From the NCBI GenBank assembly GCA_934149365.1, contig CAKPEI010000008.1, forward strand, positions 1 through 52,929: a stretch of DNA of 52,929 nt. Direction: 5' to 3'. The notes beneath the pieces are model-generated. The model made no database searches. It was not told the origin of the DNA and saw nothing but the letters and a program-made list of their open reading frames with translations. Shown here piece by piece: positions 1 through 8,480 of the stretch. This stretch comes from an uncultured Clostridia bacterium. Lineage in GTDB: Bacteria > Bacillota > Clostridia > TANB77 > CAG-465. The position numbers were made by a program, and so were the translations under genes. How positions within the stretch are numbered: position 1 is the first letter of the stretch; each line of letters starts with the position of its first letter.

Positions 1-1185
1 ACAAAAGTTAAACTAAAAGGCGGAATATCATTAATAGTACTAGTAATAACAATAATAGTAATGATAATATTAGCCGCCGCAATAATTTTATCACTATCAA
101 ATAGTGGAATAATAGGAAAGGCAAATAAAGCAAAAACAGATAGTGATACAGCAAATTTAAAAGAGTATGTAAATACCCTAAGAGCAGAATGGGAATTAAT
201 GACAGATGCAGAAAGAGCAGTCAAAGCAAATTCATTTGAAGCGTATGCAAACGAAAAGTTAGCAGCAAATGGCTACAAAGGAGCAGTAGGAGCAGATGGA
301 GAAATATACTCAAACTTAAATGAAAATGCAATGGCAGTAATAAGAGCAGGAATAAAAGTAGGAGATGTAGTAACAGGATATACAGTAACATCAACTACAT
401 ACACAACAGACGGAAGTGAGAACAAATGTATTTTAGATGATGGTACAGAAGCAGACCCGCAACCACAAACAGTAACAGCTAATACCGCGCTAACGTGGAA
501 GTATTTGGGAGTAAATGCAGACGGAGAATTGGAGATAATGGCAGATTTATCAACAACAGCGGTGGCAGATAACACAAAAGTAACATTATCAGGAAAAGGT
601 GGTTACTTAAAGGGACCAGATTTGTTAAATACAATATGCGAAAAGTTATATTCAAAAGAGGGAGTAGGAACAGTAAGAAGTATGAATATAGACGATGTAA
701 ATAATATATTAGGATATACAGGACCAAAAGGAAGATATTCCGATACTGATTATAACATAGTAACAACAGCAGAACCATTAACAATAGGAGAAATAGATAA
801 AAAATTAGGAACATCACTAGGAAAAACAAAAATACTAGATGGAAAAGACATAACAACATGTTATGCAGATGATTACAGTATAAATAAAACAAATGATGTA
901 AAAGAGATGAAGAATCCGGGTAATAGAGATTTAGTATACAATGCTAAAAATGAATACTGGCTTGCTTCTCCGTGTGTCGATGCGATTTTTGGCAGCGACG
1001 CTGCGGGTTTCAGTGTACGCTCCGTTGACTCTGCTAACGTGCACGCGTGCGGCATGTTCTATTCGGAGGGCGGCCTTTACGTCGATACGTGTGCGGTTCG
1101 TCCCGTAGTTTCTCTAAAATCTAATATCCAGTTAACACGAAATACTGGGGAAACAGAATGGAAAATAGAGTTGGCACAAAACTAG
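1..1185 (+). CDS. Pilin-like surface protein with C-terminal lectin-like variable domain (5' partial)
   Basis: The reading frame is open from base 1, so the true start lies upstream; the ATG at 61 is inside the signal. Residues encoded by 19-110 form a prepilin-like segment (GGISLIVLVITIIVMIILA), hydrophobic after a Gly, but with no Glu at position 5 of the mature protein. A charged helical stretch follows, then a soluble middle region. The C-terminus has a YWLASP...VRPVVSLKS frame typical of lectin-like or formylglycine-enzyme-like domains on bacterial surface proteins. Its bases (about 952-1128) are GC-rich and A-poor, unlike the rest of the gene. Export and assembly by a type IV pilus or pseudopilus machine is inferred; no such machine lies in the window. 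The gene ends in a TAG at 1183. Confidence 0.75.
   Translation, partial: TKVKLKGGISLIVLVITIIVMIILAAAIILSLSNSGIIGKANKAKTDSDTANLKEYVNTLRAEWELMTDAERAVKANSFEAYANEKLAANGYKGAVGADGEIYSNLNENAMAVIRAGIKVGDVVTGYTVTSTTYTTDGSENKCILDDGTEADPQPQTVTANTALTWKYLGVNADGELEIMADLSTTAVADNTKVTLSGKGGYLKGPDLLNTICEKLYSKEGVGTVRSMNIDDVNNILGYTGPKGRYSDTDYNIVTTAEPLTIGEIDKKLGTSLGKTKILDGKDITTCYADDYSINKTNDVKEMKNPGNRDLVYNAKNEYWLASPCVDAIFGSDAAGFSVRSVDSANVHACGMFYSEGGLYVDTCAVRPVVSLKSNIQLTRNTGETEWKIELAQN
952..1128 (+). other. GC-rich, A-poor variable-region-like segment inside the pilin-like gene
   Basis: Between 961 and 1080 I count 69 of 120 G+C and 14 of 120 A on the coding strand, against 16 of 60 G+C and 30 of 60 A at 841-900. 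Arg is CGC or CGT here and AGA elsewhere in the gene. The protein pattern is a fixed frame (YWLASP, F.VR.V, MF.S.G, AVRPVVSL) with divergent residues between. Loss of A on the coding strand and a lectin-like frame at the gene's 3' end are features of variable regions of diversity-generating retroelements. No reverse transcriptase or template repeat is seen in this window, so the assignment is a hypothesis. Confidence 0.45.
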
Positions 1186-1193
1186 GGAAAATG

Positions 1194-1278
1194 GGAAGCG
1201 CATAAACATGGGAAGATATGAAATTAACATAAAATGCACAGTGTAAGTAGGAACAAAACATAAAAAATAGGCGCTTCC
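1194..1278. repeat. 8-bp inverted repeat downstream of the pilin-like gene
   Basis: GGAAGCGC at 1194-1201 and GCGCTTCC at 1271-1278 are perfect inverted copies separated by 69 bases. They lie just past the stop codon, in a 335-base gap (1186-1520) with no gene I can support. The arms are GC-rich in AT-rich DNA, which makes pairing plausible. The role is unknown. Confidence 0.4.
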
Positions 1279-1354
1279 AAAAGTAAGTGCATGCCACATA
1301 GGTATACATAAAGTACTTGAATGCAGATGTTTTAGTTGACATATTTATATATTT

Positions 1355-1397
1355 AGTCATATAGACAAACTCTCTCGTCTATGTGGCTATTTTTTTA
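1355..1397 (+). terminator. Rho-independent terminator
   Basis: A 12-bp stem (AGTCATATAGAC pairing with GTCTATGTGGCT, two G-U pairs), a 10-base loop, then a run of seven T. It ends the pilin-like transcript and separates it from scpB. Confidence 0.75.
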
Positions 1398-1520
1398 TAC
1401 TTTATAGTATAGCCCATTTTTGTGAAACAAATTTACCGTTATTTGTAAACATTTAAGGTATTTTGTAGAAAAGTTTGGATGTATTTGATATAATATTAAA
1501 AATAATTTTAGAGGTGTACT

Positions 1521-2111
1521 ATGTTAAATGAGATAAAAAATATAATAGAAGCAATACTTTTTGCTTTAGGTAGAAGTGTTGAGATAAATGAATTATCTGA
1601 AACACTTGAGATAGAAAAAGAAGATATAGAAAAGGCAATGGAACTTTTAAAAGAAGAGTATTCTAAAAAAAGAGGAATAAGTTTAGTATATGTAAATGGT
1701 GGATATCAACTTGTTTCAAATAAATCATATTTTGAATATGTTAGTAAGTTTGTTGCAAATAATAAAAAGCAAACACTTTCTAATACTTGTATGGAAGTGT
1801 TAAGTATAATTGCATATAACCCCAAAATAACTAAAAGTGAAATAGAAAAAATAAGGGGAACAAATAGTGATTCTCAAGTTTCAAGACTAATAGAGTATGG
1901 CCTTATAGAAGAAGTAGGAAGATTACAACTTCCTGGAAGACCAGCGATATTTTCTGTTACTAATGAATTTTTAAAATGTATGGGGATATCAAGTTTAGAA
2001 GAATTACCAGAAATAGATTTATCAAGATTAGAAACAGATGAAATATCACTTTTTGATGAAGCAAATGCAAATAATGTAGCTACTGAAGAAAACTCAGATA
2101 AGCAAGAATAG
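1521..2111 (+). CDS. scpB: Segregation and condensation protein B
   Basis: ScpB is the winged-helix partner of ScpA in the SMC-ScpAB condensin that organises and separates chromosomes. At 196 aa the length is normal. The N-terminal wing (IEAILFALGRSVEINELSE) and the second wing (VLSIIAYNPKITKSEIEKIRG followed by LIEYGLIEEVGR and LPGRPAIFSVT) match the family well. The acidic C-tail is usual. The start follows GAGGTG, and an extended -10 (TGATATAAT, 1486-1494) lies about 25 bases upstream. ScpA, often next to it, is not in the window; addB follows 25 bases downstream. Confidence 0.93.
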   Translation: MLNEIKNIIEAILFALGRSVEINELSETLEIEKEDIEKAMELLKEEYSKKRGISLVYVNGGYQLVSNKSYFEYVSKFVANNKKQTLSNTCMEVLSIIAYNPKITKSEIEKIRGTNSDSQVSRLIEYGLIEEVGRLQLPGRPAIFSVTNEFLKCMGISSLEELPEIDLSRLETDEISLFDEANANNVATEENSDKQE

Positions 2112-2136
2112 TAAAATTAATATTTAGGGGGAAGAT

Positions 2137-5100
2137 ATGTCTTTAAATTGTGTAATAGGTGAAGCTATATATAACAAAGATAAATACATATATAATAAAG
2201 CAGCTGATTTAGAAAATCAGGGCTTTTTTCCCGTTATATTTGTACCTTCTCAGGCCAGAATGACAGCAGAAGAAGCATACATGAAATATACTGGCAAAAG
2301 TGGTATGGTCAATACATACATAACCACATTGTCTAGGTATATACTTAAAACTTTAGATAGTGTAAAGTTGAATAAAGAATATATTACTGATGAAACCAAA
2401 AGGATGTATATAAAGCAAATAATAAATGAAAATAGAGGAATATTAACTCTTTTTTCTAATGTAATAGACAAGCCTTCTTTTGTTGATTTAGTAATTTCAT
2501 ATATAGATAGTATAAAAAAAGAGGACATTGATATATCAAAGATAGATGATATGACAGATATTAATAATCTAACTAAAGAAAAGTTAAAGGAAATATGCAA
2601 TATCTGCCAAGTTGTAGAAGAAAGATTAAATGAAAAATATATTGATAGCTTAGATATATTAGAAATTTTTTGTGAACACATATCAAAAGAAAGTAAAGAG
2701 CTTAAAAATACTGAAATATTTTTTCATGGATATAACAATTTTAGTAAAAGAGAGTTTGATGTTATTAAAACATTTTTAAAGTTAGGTTTAAATGTTACTG
2801 TTTCTTTAACACTGCCTAGTGACATGATTTCATATACTGAAAACCCTGGTGGAATATTTGAAATAGCATATGAAACATATGGACAATTAACAAAGCTTGC
2901 AAAGGAATGCAAAACTTCTTTTAATAACGTTATGGAACTAGATAAGATAAAAACACAAGAAGATATTGAATATCTAATTCAAAATATATTTTCTGCTAGA
3001 TACTCAAAATATGATAATAAAAGTGAGAACATATTATTAAGATTAGAAAAAAATTCAAATTATGAAATAGAAGAAATTGCAAAAGATATAATCTGCAAAA
3101 CAAGAGAAGATAATAATTTAAGATTTAGAGATTTTGCAATTTATACAAATAATTTTGAAGAGTATGAGTTCTGTATTAAAAGAATATTTGCAGATTATGG
3201 TATTGTGTATAGCTTTGATGACACATCAGAAGTAGAGTTTAGTAACTTTGCAATATACTTACTTACATTACTTAAAATAATTCAAAATGGAATAGATATT
3301 AATAGTTTATTTGTTCTTCTTAAAACAGGTCTTTTTGATATTACTAAAGAAGATTTAAACTATTTTGAAAACTATGTACTAGAATTTGGTATAAAGGGAT
3401 ATATGTTATCTAAAAGCTTTAAAAAAAACAACAAAGAAGATAGTTTGCAAGATACAGTATATGATTTAGATAGATTAAATATATTAAGAGAAAAAATAAT
3501 TAAGTATATAACTGAGTTTGGTAACGAGATAAATTATAGCATGACAGCTAAGGAAATAATAGAAAAAATATATAACCATTTGATAGAAAATAAAATAGTA
3601 GATAGATATGAAGTAGAAATTGATAATACAAATAATTTAAGTGTAAAACAAAGTGATTTAAAAAGACAAGTTATCACTGTTATATATGATGTATTTGATA
3701 ATATATCAATGGTATGTGGTAATGATAAAATTAGTTTAAGAACATTTATAGAAATGTTTGAGTTTGGAATAAAGGACAAGACAATAAAGACAATACCTAT
3801 GACAGTAGACCAGGTGGAAATATGTGATATAAACAAAACTAGAATATTGCCTAAAAAGTATGTGTATTTTATAGGAGCGTATGAAAATGGACTTCCTTCT
3901 ACTTCAAATGAAGATGTTATGTTTTCAGATAAAGAACTTAAAGCACTAAAAGAAAAACAAATAGAGTTAAAACAAGATAGTATAACAAGAACTAATATGG
4001 CACTATTTAATGTATATTTAGCACTTGCTACGGCAGAAGAAAAAATAAAGATAAGTATGCCAAGTTCTAAAATAACTGGTGAACCATTAAGAATGGGAAT
4101 AATCTTAAATGAGATAAAGAGATTATTTGATGTGCATGTTACAGGTAATATAACTGGTGCTGATGTAGAAAGGCTTGAGTTTGATAAAGTAACAGATAGA
4201 GTAGTGTTTAGAAAACTTTTAGAAGATATTGTTAAAGTTTCAAATGAAGATGTAGTAGATAAAAAAGAACTTCAAAGATTATATAATATATATGAATATT
4301 TTGCTAATGTGAAAGAAGAAAAAAAATACAGTGATATATTGGAGTATTCTAGAAAGGATGATAATTTATCAGAAGAAGTATTAAGTGAGCTATACAAAAA
4401 TGATTTAAATAGTAGCGTATCCAAACTTGAAACTTTTAAAAGGTGTCCATTTTCATATTATGCTAACTATATATTGAATATAAAGCCACTTAAAAGATAT
4501 AAAATGACTGTTATGGATATGGGAACTTTAATGCATGATGTATTAGAACAATTCTCAAAATGGCTAATGGAAAGGTCATATTTATGGCCGCAAGTAGTTA
4601 CAGAAGAAAAAATTAATTTGCTAGCTAAGGAAAAAATTGATACAATAGTTGATAAAATATTTGCTGAAAAATATGTGAAATACAAAGATAACAATAGATA
4701 TATAGTGCTAAAATCAGGGCTTAAAAGGAAAATGTTTAAGATTATATCAATAATTGCTACAAGCTTTAATCAAAGTGAATTTAAGCCACTAGGCTATGAA
4801 ATAGAGTTTAGAGATGGCGGACTTTATTCACCAATAGAAGTAAATCTTGAAAATGGAAAGACTATGCATTTAATAGGAAAAATAGATAGGGTGGATACTG
4901 CTTGCATAAATGATAAGATTTATGTTAGAATTGTAGATTATAAGTCATCAAATAGGACAATTAGTTTGAATGATATAAAAGAAGGTATATCTTTGCAACT
5001 TATGACATATATGAGTGCACTTGTAAATAATGGAAAAAATATAGATGTGAGTAAAGAAATAGTACCGGCAGCTATTAATTATTTTTCATTAAAGACAAAT

Positions 5101-5463
5101 GTTAAGAGAATAAGTGAATATGAGCAAGATGAAGAAAAAATAAATAATCAGCTTATAAAAGAAATGAAATTAAAAGGAATATATCTAAGTGATGTTAAGG
5201 TGCTAGAAGGACTAGATAGAAAATATAAAGATACTAACAGTTCTTTTATAGATGTAAATAGTAGAAATATAAACGACAAAAATAAAGTAATATCAGAAGA
5301 AGAATTTAGAAAAGAATGCAAAGATATACAAGAAATCTTAAAAGAAATAGGTAAACAGATAACTCAAGGAATAACGAGAATAAAACCTAAAAAATGTAAT
5401 GGAAAAATGCCTTGTGAATATTGCGAATATATGAATATTTGCAGAAAAGATATAAGGGCGTAA
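2137..5463 (+). CDS. addB: ATP-dependent nuclease subunit B, helicase-like plus RecB-type nuclease
   Basis: AddB works with AddA to resect double-strand breaks. The protein has the usual large size (1108 aa). The C-terminal nuclease domain shows MGTLMHDVLEQF, GKIDRVDT and the catalytic VDYKSS (Asp934, Lys936). Four cysteines suited to an iron-sulphur cluster are at 770, 1093, 1096 and 1102 (CEYCEYMNIC near the end). At the N-terminus, where the well-studied AddB has a Walker A (GRSGSGKT), this protein reads IGEAIYNKDKY, so the P-loop is lost; the next block, PVIFVPSQARMT, still aligns. AddA is not next to it, which is unusual. A small membrane protein follows 18 bases on. Start follows GGGGGAAG. 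Confidence 0.88.
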   Translation: MSLNCVIGEAIYNKDKYIYNKAADLENQGFFPVIFVPSQARMTAEEAYMKYTGKSGMVNTYITTLSRYILKTLDSVKLNKEYITDETKRMYIKQIINENRGILTLFSNVIDKPSFVDLVISYIDSIKKEDIDISKIDDMTDINNLTKEKLKEICNICQVVEERLNEKYIDSLDILEIFCEHISKESKELKNTEIFFHGYNNFSKREFDVIKTFLKLGLNVTVSLTLPSDMISYTENPGGIFEIAYETYGQLTKLAKECKTSFNNVMELDKIKTQEDIEYLIQNIFSARYSKYDNKSENILLRLEKNSNYEIEEIAKDIICKTREDNNLRFRDFAIYTNNFEEYEFCIKRIFADYGIVYSFDDTSEVEFSNFAIYLLTLLKIIQNGIDINSLFVLLKTGLFDITKEDLNYFENYVLEFGIKGYMLSKSFKKNNKEDSLQDTVYDLDRLNILREKIIKYITEFGNEINYSMTAKEIIEKIYNHLIENKIVDRYEVEIDNTNNLSVKQSDLKRQVITVIYDVFDNISMVCGNDKISLRTFIEMFEFGIKDKTIKTIPMTVDQVEICDINKTRILPKKYVYFIGAYENGLPSTSNEDVMFSDKELKALKEKQIELKQDSITRTNMALFNVYLALATAEEKIKISMPSSKITGEPLRMGIILNEIKRLFDVHVTGNITGADVERLEFDKVTDRVVFRKLLEDIVKVSNEDVVDKKELQRLYNIYEYFANVKEEKKYSDILEYSRKDDNLSEEVLSELYKNDLNSSVSKLETFKRCPFSYYANYILNIKPLKRYKMTVMDMGTLMHDVLEQFSKWLMERSYLWPQVVTEEKINLLAKEKIDTIVDKIFAEKYVKYKDNNRYIVLKSGLKRKMFKIISIIATSFNQSEFKPLGYEIEFRDGGLYSPIEVNLENGKTMHLIGKIDRVDTACINDKIYVRIVDYKSSNRTISLNDIKEGISLQLMTYMSALVNNGKNIDVSKEIVPAAINYFSLKTNVKRISEYEQDEEKINNQLIKEMKLKGIYLSDVKVLEGLDRKYKDTNSSFIDVNSRNINDKNKVISEEEFRKECKDIQEILKEIGKQITQGITRIKPKKCNGKMPCEYCEYMNICRKDIRA

Positions 5464-5481
5464 AGAGGTGTATTATATAAT

Positions 5482-5781
5482 ATGAGAGATGTAAAAAATA
5501 TTAATAAGAGTAAAGTAAACAGAAGTGTAAAGAGGAAACCAAAAGCTAAATCAAATAAAGGCAGCAATAAAAAGCCTGAGTTTATAACAATAGTGGACTA
5601 TGTGTTTTTAGGCTCATTACTTTTTAGTGTTATATTTGGAATTCAAACCAATACGGCTTTTTTGTGGCCTTTTACAATAATGCTTGTAATTACGATTATA
5701 TGCATGATGATTATATTAATAAATGCAATATATTCAAAGGTGTTTAAGAAAATAAAGAAATCAAAAAGCAAGAAAGCGTAA
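5482..5781 (+). CDS. Small basic two-helix membrane protein
   Basis: Unrecognised, 99 aa. The first 33 residues are strongly basic (many Lys/Arg), followed by two hydrophobic segments (about residues 36-55 and 60-85) and a lysine-rich tail. The layout predicts an inner-membrane protein with both basic ends inside. It begins 18 bases after addB with a weak GAGG and is probably in the same transcript. No function is proposed. Confidence 0.7.
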   Translation: MRDVKNINKSKVNRSVKRKPKAKSNKGSNKKPEFITIVDYVFLGSLLFSVIFGIQTNTAFLWPFTIMLVITIICMMIILINAIYSKVFKKIKKSKSKKA

Positions 5782-5815
5782 TTTGTTACAATAAAATTAC
5801 AAAATATAAAAAAGC

Positions 5816-5844
5816 TTGACAAAAAAGAAAATATGAAGTAGTCT
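5816..5844 (+). promoter_or_regulatory. Promoter of dinucleotide-tract cassette A
   Basis: TTGACA (5816-5821), 17-base spacer, TAGTCT (5839-5844). The second cassette has the same arrangement (TTGAAA, 17, TAGAAT), which supports both calls. A strong AAGGAGG site follows at about 5863-5869, ahead of the ATG at 5878. Confidence 0.65.
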
Positions 5845-5877
5845 ATTTATATAAAATAGACTAAGGAGGAAAATAAA

Positions 5878-5958
<81 letters not shown>

Positions 5959-6016
5959 AAATAAACTAGATAGAGGTTTTTGCGCTCAAAAAACATATAA
6001 TATATTAGAGAATATA

Positions 6017-6054
6017 AAGTTAGTTATACAGTAAAAAGTATAACTAGCTTTTTT
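6017..6054 (+). terminator. Terminator of cassette A, in front of the pilin-like gene
   Basis: A 13-bp stem (AAGTTAGTTATAC with GTATAACTAGCTT, one G-U pair), an 8-base loop and six T. The stem and the following CTAGCTTTTTTGCGTTT are conserved in cassette B. It lies 73 bases before the pilin-like start. I see no consensus promoter between them, so the pilin-like gene may depend on read-through. Confidence 0.8.
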
Positions 6055-6126
6055 GCGTTTTGGGTATAAACATAGAAAAACTATGATTATATAAATAGTT
6101 TCTAGAAAATAAGGGGGAATGAACAA

Positions 6127-7818
6127 ATGGAAACTAACAAAAGACAAGGAATATCGTTAATAGTATTAGTAATAACAATAATAGTAATGATAATACTGGC
6201 CGCTGCAATAATATTATCGATATCAAATAGTGGAATAATATCAAAAGCTAGAGAAGCTAAAATTAAAAATGATATAAAAGCTATGCAAGAAGAGTTAAAT
6301 ATGAAGATGGCAGAAATGGAATTAAATGGTGAAGATGTAAACAATCTAAATGATAAAGATGCATCAGAAATATTAAAGAGCGCAAAAAAATACGAAGGAA
6401 AGTTTACTATAAGCTATGGTAAATTGTATATTTCAGCATCGGCTACTGAAGAAGAAATAAAATATGCAAAAGAACTAGGAATAGAACTAAATGATTTGTA
6501 TATATATGATATGTTAAATTTTGATTATGCAGAAACTGGAGGTGGTACTGCAGCATATAATATTGGTACTAAAGGTAAACTAACGGTTACACTACCTGAA
6601 AATAATGATATAGAGTGGTTTTATAAAAATAGTGAAGAAGATGAATTTACGTCATTAACTAATGATTTTCACAATGATGAATGGCAGCACATAATGAATT
6701 ATTATACGGGAGAAAAATCAGAAAGCAAAATAATTTTAGGGTATAGACAAAAAGGAGAAAGTAAGATAAATTCAAAAGAATTTAGTTTTTGGCAATTGGT
6801 AGCTCCTGGTGTTATAGTAGATGTGAATGAAGAAAATGGTGATTTAAAAATAAATACAGGAAAGATACCAATGGATAAGTATAAAGAATGTTATATAAAT
6901 ATTAGGTATAGATCACCATTAAGCTTGGATAATGGTTTCAGTGGAGATTTCAGTATAGAGGAAAAGACTAATAATAACAAAATTGATCAAAAATATGAAA
7001 GTTTACCACTTATAGGAAAGGATAAATCAGAAGTATCGGAAGATGAAAATTTATACTATGTTAAAGTTACGTTGATGCATGATGGAGATACAATAAATAG
7101 TACTGGCCACAGAACCATTGCGGGTTTTTATGTAGAAAAAAATAAAGATGGACGCAAAAGACTTACTAAGTGGAAAGAGGAAAAGATGGTAAGTCATATT
7201 TATTATGATGCATCTAAAAGTGCACCGGGTTCTATAGCTTTTACACCTAAATTGTATGCAGAGTATTTAGCATTTCCATCGTATTATAAATACAATGAAC
7301 ATGCTAAATATAATGAAACTGCATTTGCAATATTTAAAGGTTGGTACTATGATAAGGAATTTAAAAATATTGCAACAGAAGGAGAAAAGTTAACAAATGA
7401 TGTGACATTGTACACAAAATGGGTAGGGTTTCTATCACCATTTTATCAATTTCAATTTCCTTCTGATAATCCTAGAAATGCTACTGGAATTTTAGGTAAA
7501 ATGTATATAAATGTCAGAGAATTAAGAAATATTAAAATTGCTTCATCTACTTGGAATGTATCAGAAGATGGAAAAAAAGCATATCATCCTAAGTATGGAA
7601 CAACAGATGAAAATGGAATCTGGGGTGCATATATAGCATTAGTAGAAGATAGTGGAGGAGTAGCCGTTACATATAACTTTGATGGAGAAGGTAATTTTTC
7701 AGATTCTGAAGCAGGACTTAATTGTACATTATCCGGTACATATAAAAATGAAGATGGAACAGATATAACATTATATGCGCCAGTATATTGGAGTGGCTTT
7801 GTTCCTGTAGTAAAATAA
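6127..7818 (+). CDS. Pilin-like surface protein with InlB-type repeat
   Basis: 563 aa. The N-terminus (RQGISLIVLVITIIVMIILA) is a prepilin-like signal whose DNA is nearly the same as that of the first pilin-like gene; Glu5 is again absent. A charged helix follows, then a long extracellular part with beta-rich stretches. Residues about 390-440 (KGWYYDKEFKN...LTNDVTLYTKW) match the Listeria-Bacteroides InlB B-repeat found in adhesins. The start follows AAGGGGGAATG with good spacing. The gene sits directly behind the dinucleotide-tract cassette and its terminator, which suggests switched expression. The ligand is unknown; assembly by pilus machinery is inferred. Confidence 0.75.
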   Translation: METNKRQGISLIVLVITIIVMIILAAAIILSISNSGIISKAREAKIKNDIKAMQEELNMKMAEMELNGEDVNNLNDKDASEILKSAKKYEGKFTISYGKLYISASATEEEIKYAKELGIELNDLYIYDMLNFDYAETGGGTAAYNIGTKGKLTVTLPENNDIEWFYKNSEEDEFTSLTNDFHNDEWQHIMNYYTGEKSESKIILGYRQKGESKINSKEFSFWQLVAPGVIVDVNEENGDLKINTGKIPMDKYKECYINIRYRSPLSLDNGFSGDFSIEEKTNNNKIDQKYESLPLIGKDKSEVSEDENLYYVKVTLMHDGDTINSTGHRTIAGFYVEKNKDGRKRLTKWKEEKMVSHIYYDASKSAPGSIAFTPKLYAEYLAFPSYYKYNEHAKYNETAFAIFKGWYYDKEFKNIATEGEKLTNDVTLYTKWVGFLSPFYQFQFPSDNPRNATGILGKMYINVRELRNIKIASSTWNVSEDGKKAYHPKYGTTDENGIWGAYIALVEDSGGVAVTYNFDGEGNFSDSEAGLNCTLSGTYKNEDGTDITLYAPVYWSGFVPVVK

Positions 7819-7857
7819 TTAATGTTTTGATATATTTGTATAAAAAGTAAAAAACTA

Positions 7858-7887
7858 CCAATAATATAGATGTAATGTTATTGGAGG
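7858..7887 (+). promoter_or_regulatory. Hairpin overlapping the spoVT ribosome binding site
   Basis: CCAATAA (7858-7864) pairs with TTATTGG (7878-7884), and the last two G are the start of the GGAGG site (7883-7887) of spoVT. The stem could limit translation. It is seven base pairs, so the effect may be small. Confidence 0.3.
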
Positions 7888-7893
7888 AAATAT

Positions 7894-8436
7894 ATGAAAG
7901 CAACTGGAATAATTAGAAGGATAGATGATTTAGGAAGAATAGTACTTCCAAAAGAAATAAGAAAGAGTTTGAAAATAAAAGAAGGAGATATGCTAGAAAT
8001 ATATATTCAAGATAATGGAATAATTATGCTTGAAAAATATGAGCCTATGGATAATTTGCTAAAACTTGCAGACCAATATGTAGAGGTTATAGCAGAGAGC
8101 ACAGGACTTACTGTGTGTGCTACAACAGATAGTTACGTTATTTCTGCTGCAGGTTCTTCTAGAAAAGATTATTTGAGAAAGGACTTAAGCCGTGAAGTAA
8201 CAGATATATTAAAAGAAAGAATTATATGGAATACCAAAAATAATGGGGTAATAAGTATAATAGTAGGTGATGAGAAAAAACATTATACTTCACAACTTAT
8301 ATTACCTATAATTGATGATGGTGATGTAATAGGGAGCATTATATTAATCTCAGAAGAAGTAGGTAGAGTCATAACAGAAGAAGACGGTAAAATAGGAAAG
8401 ATAGCAACATCACTTCTAATAAAGCAAATGGAATAA
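7894..8436 (+). CDS. spoVT: Stage V sporulation protein T, AbrB-family regulator
   Basis: SpoVT is a DNA-binding regulator of forespore genes under sigma-G. The N-terminal swapped-hairpin AbrB domain (MKATGIIRRIDDLGRIVLPK, then EIRKSLKIKEGDMLEIY) is textbook. A GAF-like domain covers roughly residues 55-178. The length of 180 aa equals that of known SpoVT. Start ATG is preceded by GGAGG at seven bases. A bidirectional terminator separates it from the convergent protease gene. It marks the organism as a spore former. Confidence 0.94.
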   Translation: MKATGIIRRIDDLGRIVLPKEIRKSLKIKEGDMLEIYIQDNGIIMLEKYEPMDNLLKLADQYVEVIAESTGLTVCATTDSYVISAAGSSRKDYLRKDLSREVTDILKERIIWNTKNNGVISIIVGDEKKHYTSQLILPIIDDGDVIGSIILISEEVGRVITEEDGKIGKIATSLLIKQME

Positions 8437-8475
8437 AAATACTACTGACTATATATTTTAGTCAGTAGTATTTTT
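8437..8475. terminator. Bidirectional terminator between spoVT and the Lon-like protease
   Basis: AAAATACTACTGACT and AGTCAGTAGTATTTT form a 15-bp perfect stem around a 9-base loop. A and T runs flank it, so it can serve both convergent genes. Confidence 0.88.
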
Positions 8476-8480
8476 ATAAT

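Noticed and set aside
479..892. Long leucine-rich open frame on the minus strand.
   Set aside because: It is the complement of an A-rich pilin-like gene; composition alone creates hydrophobic shadow frames, and it has no ribosome site.
1336..1364. A promoter, TTGACA with a weak ATATAG, after the pilin-like gene.
   Set aside because: The same bases run into a strong terminator, and scpB has a better -10 at 1489.
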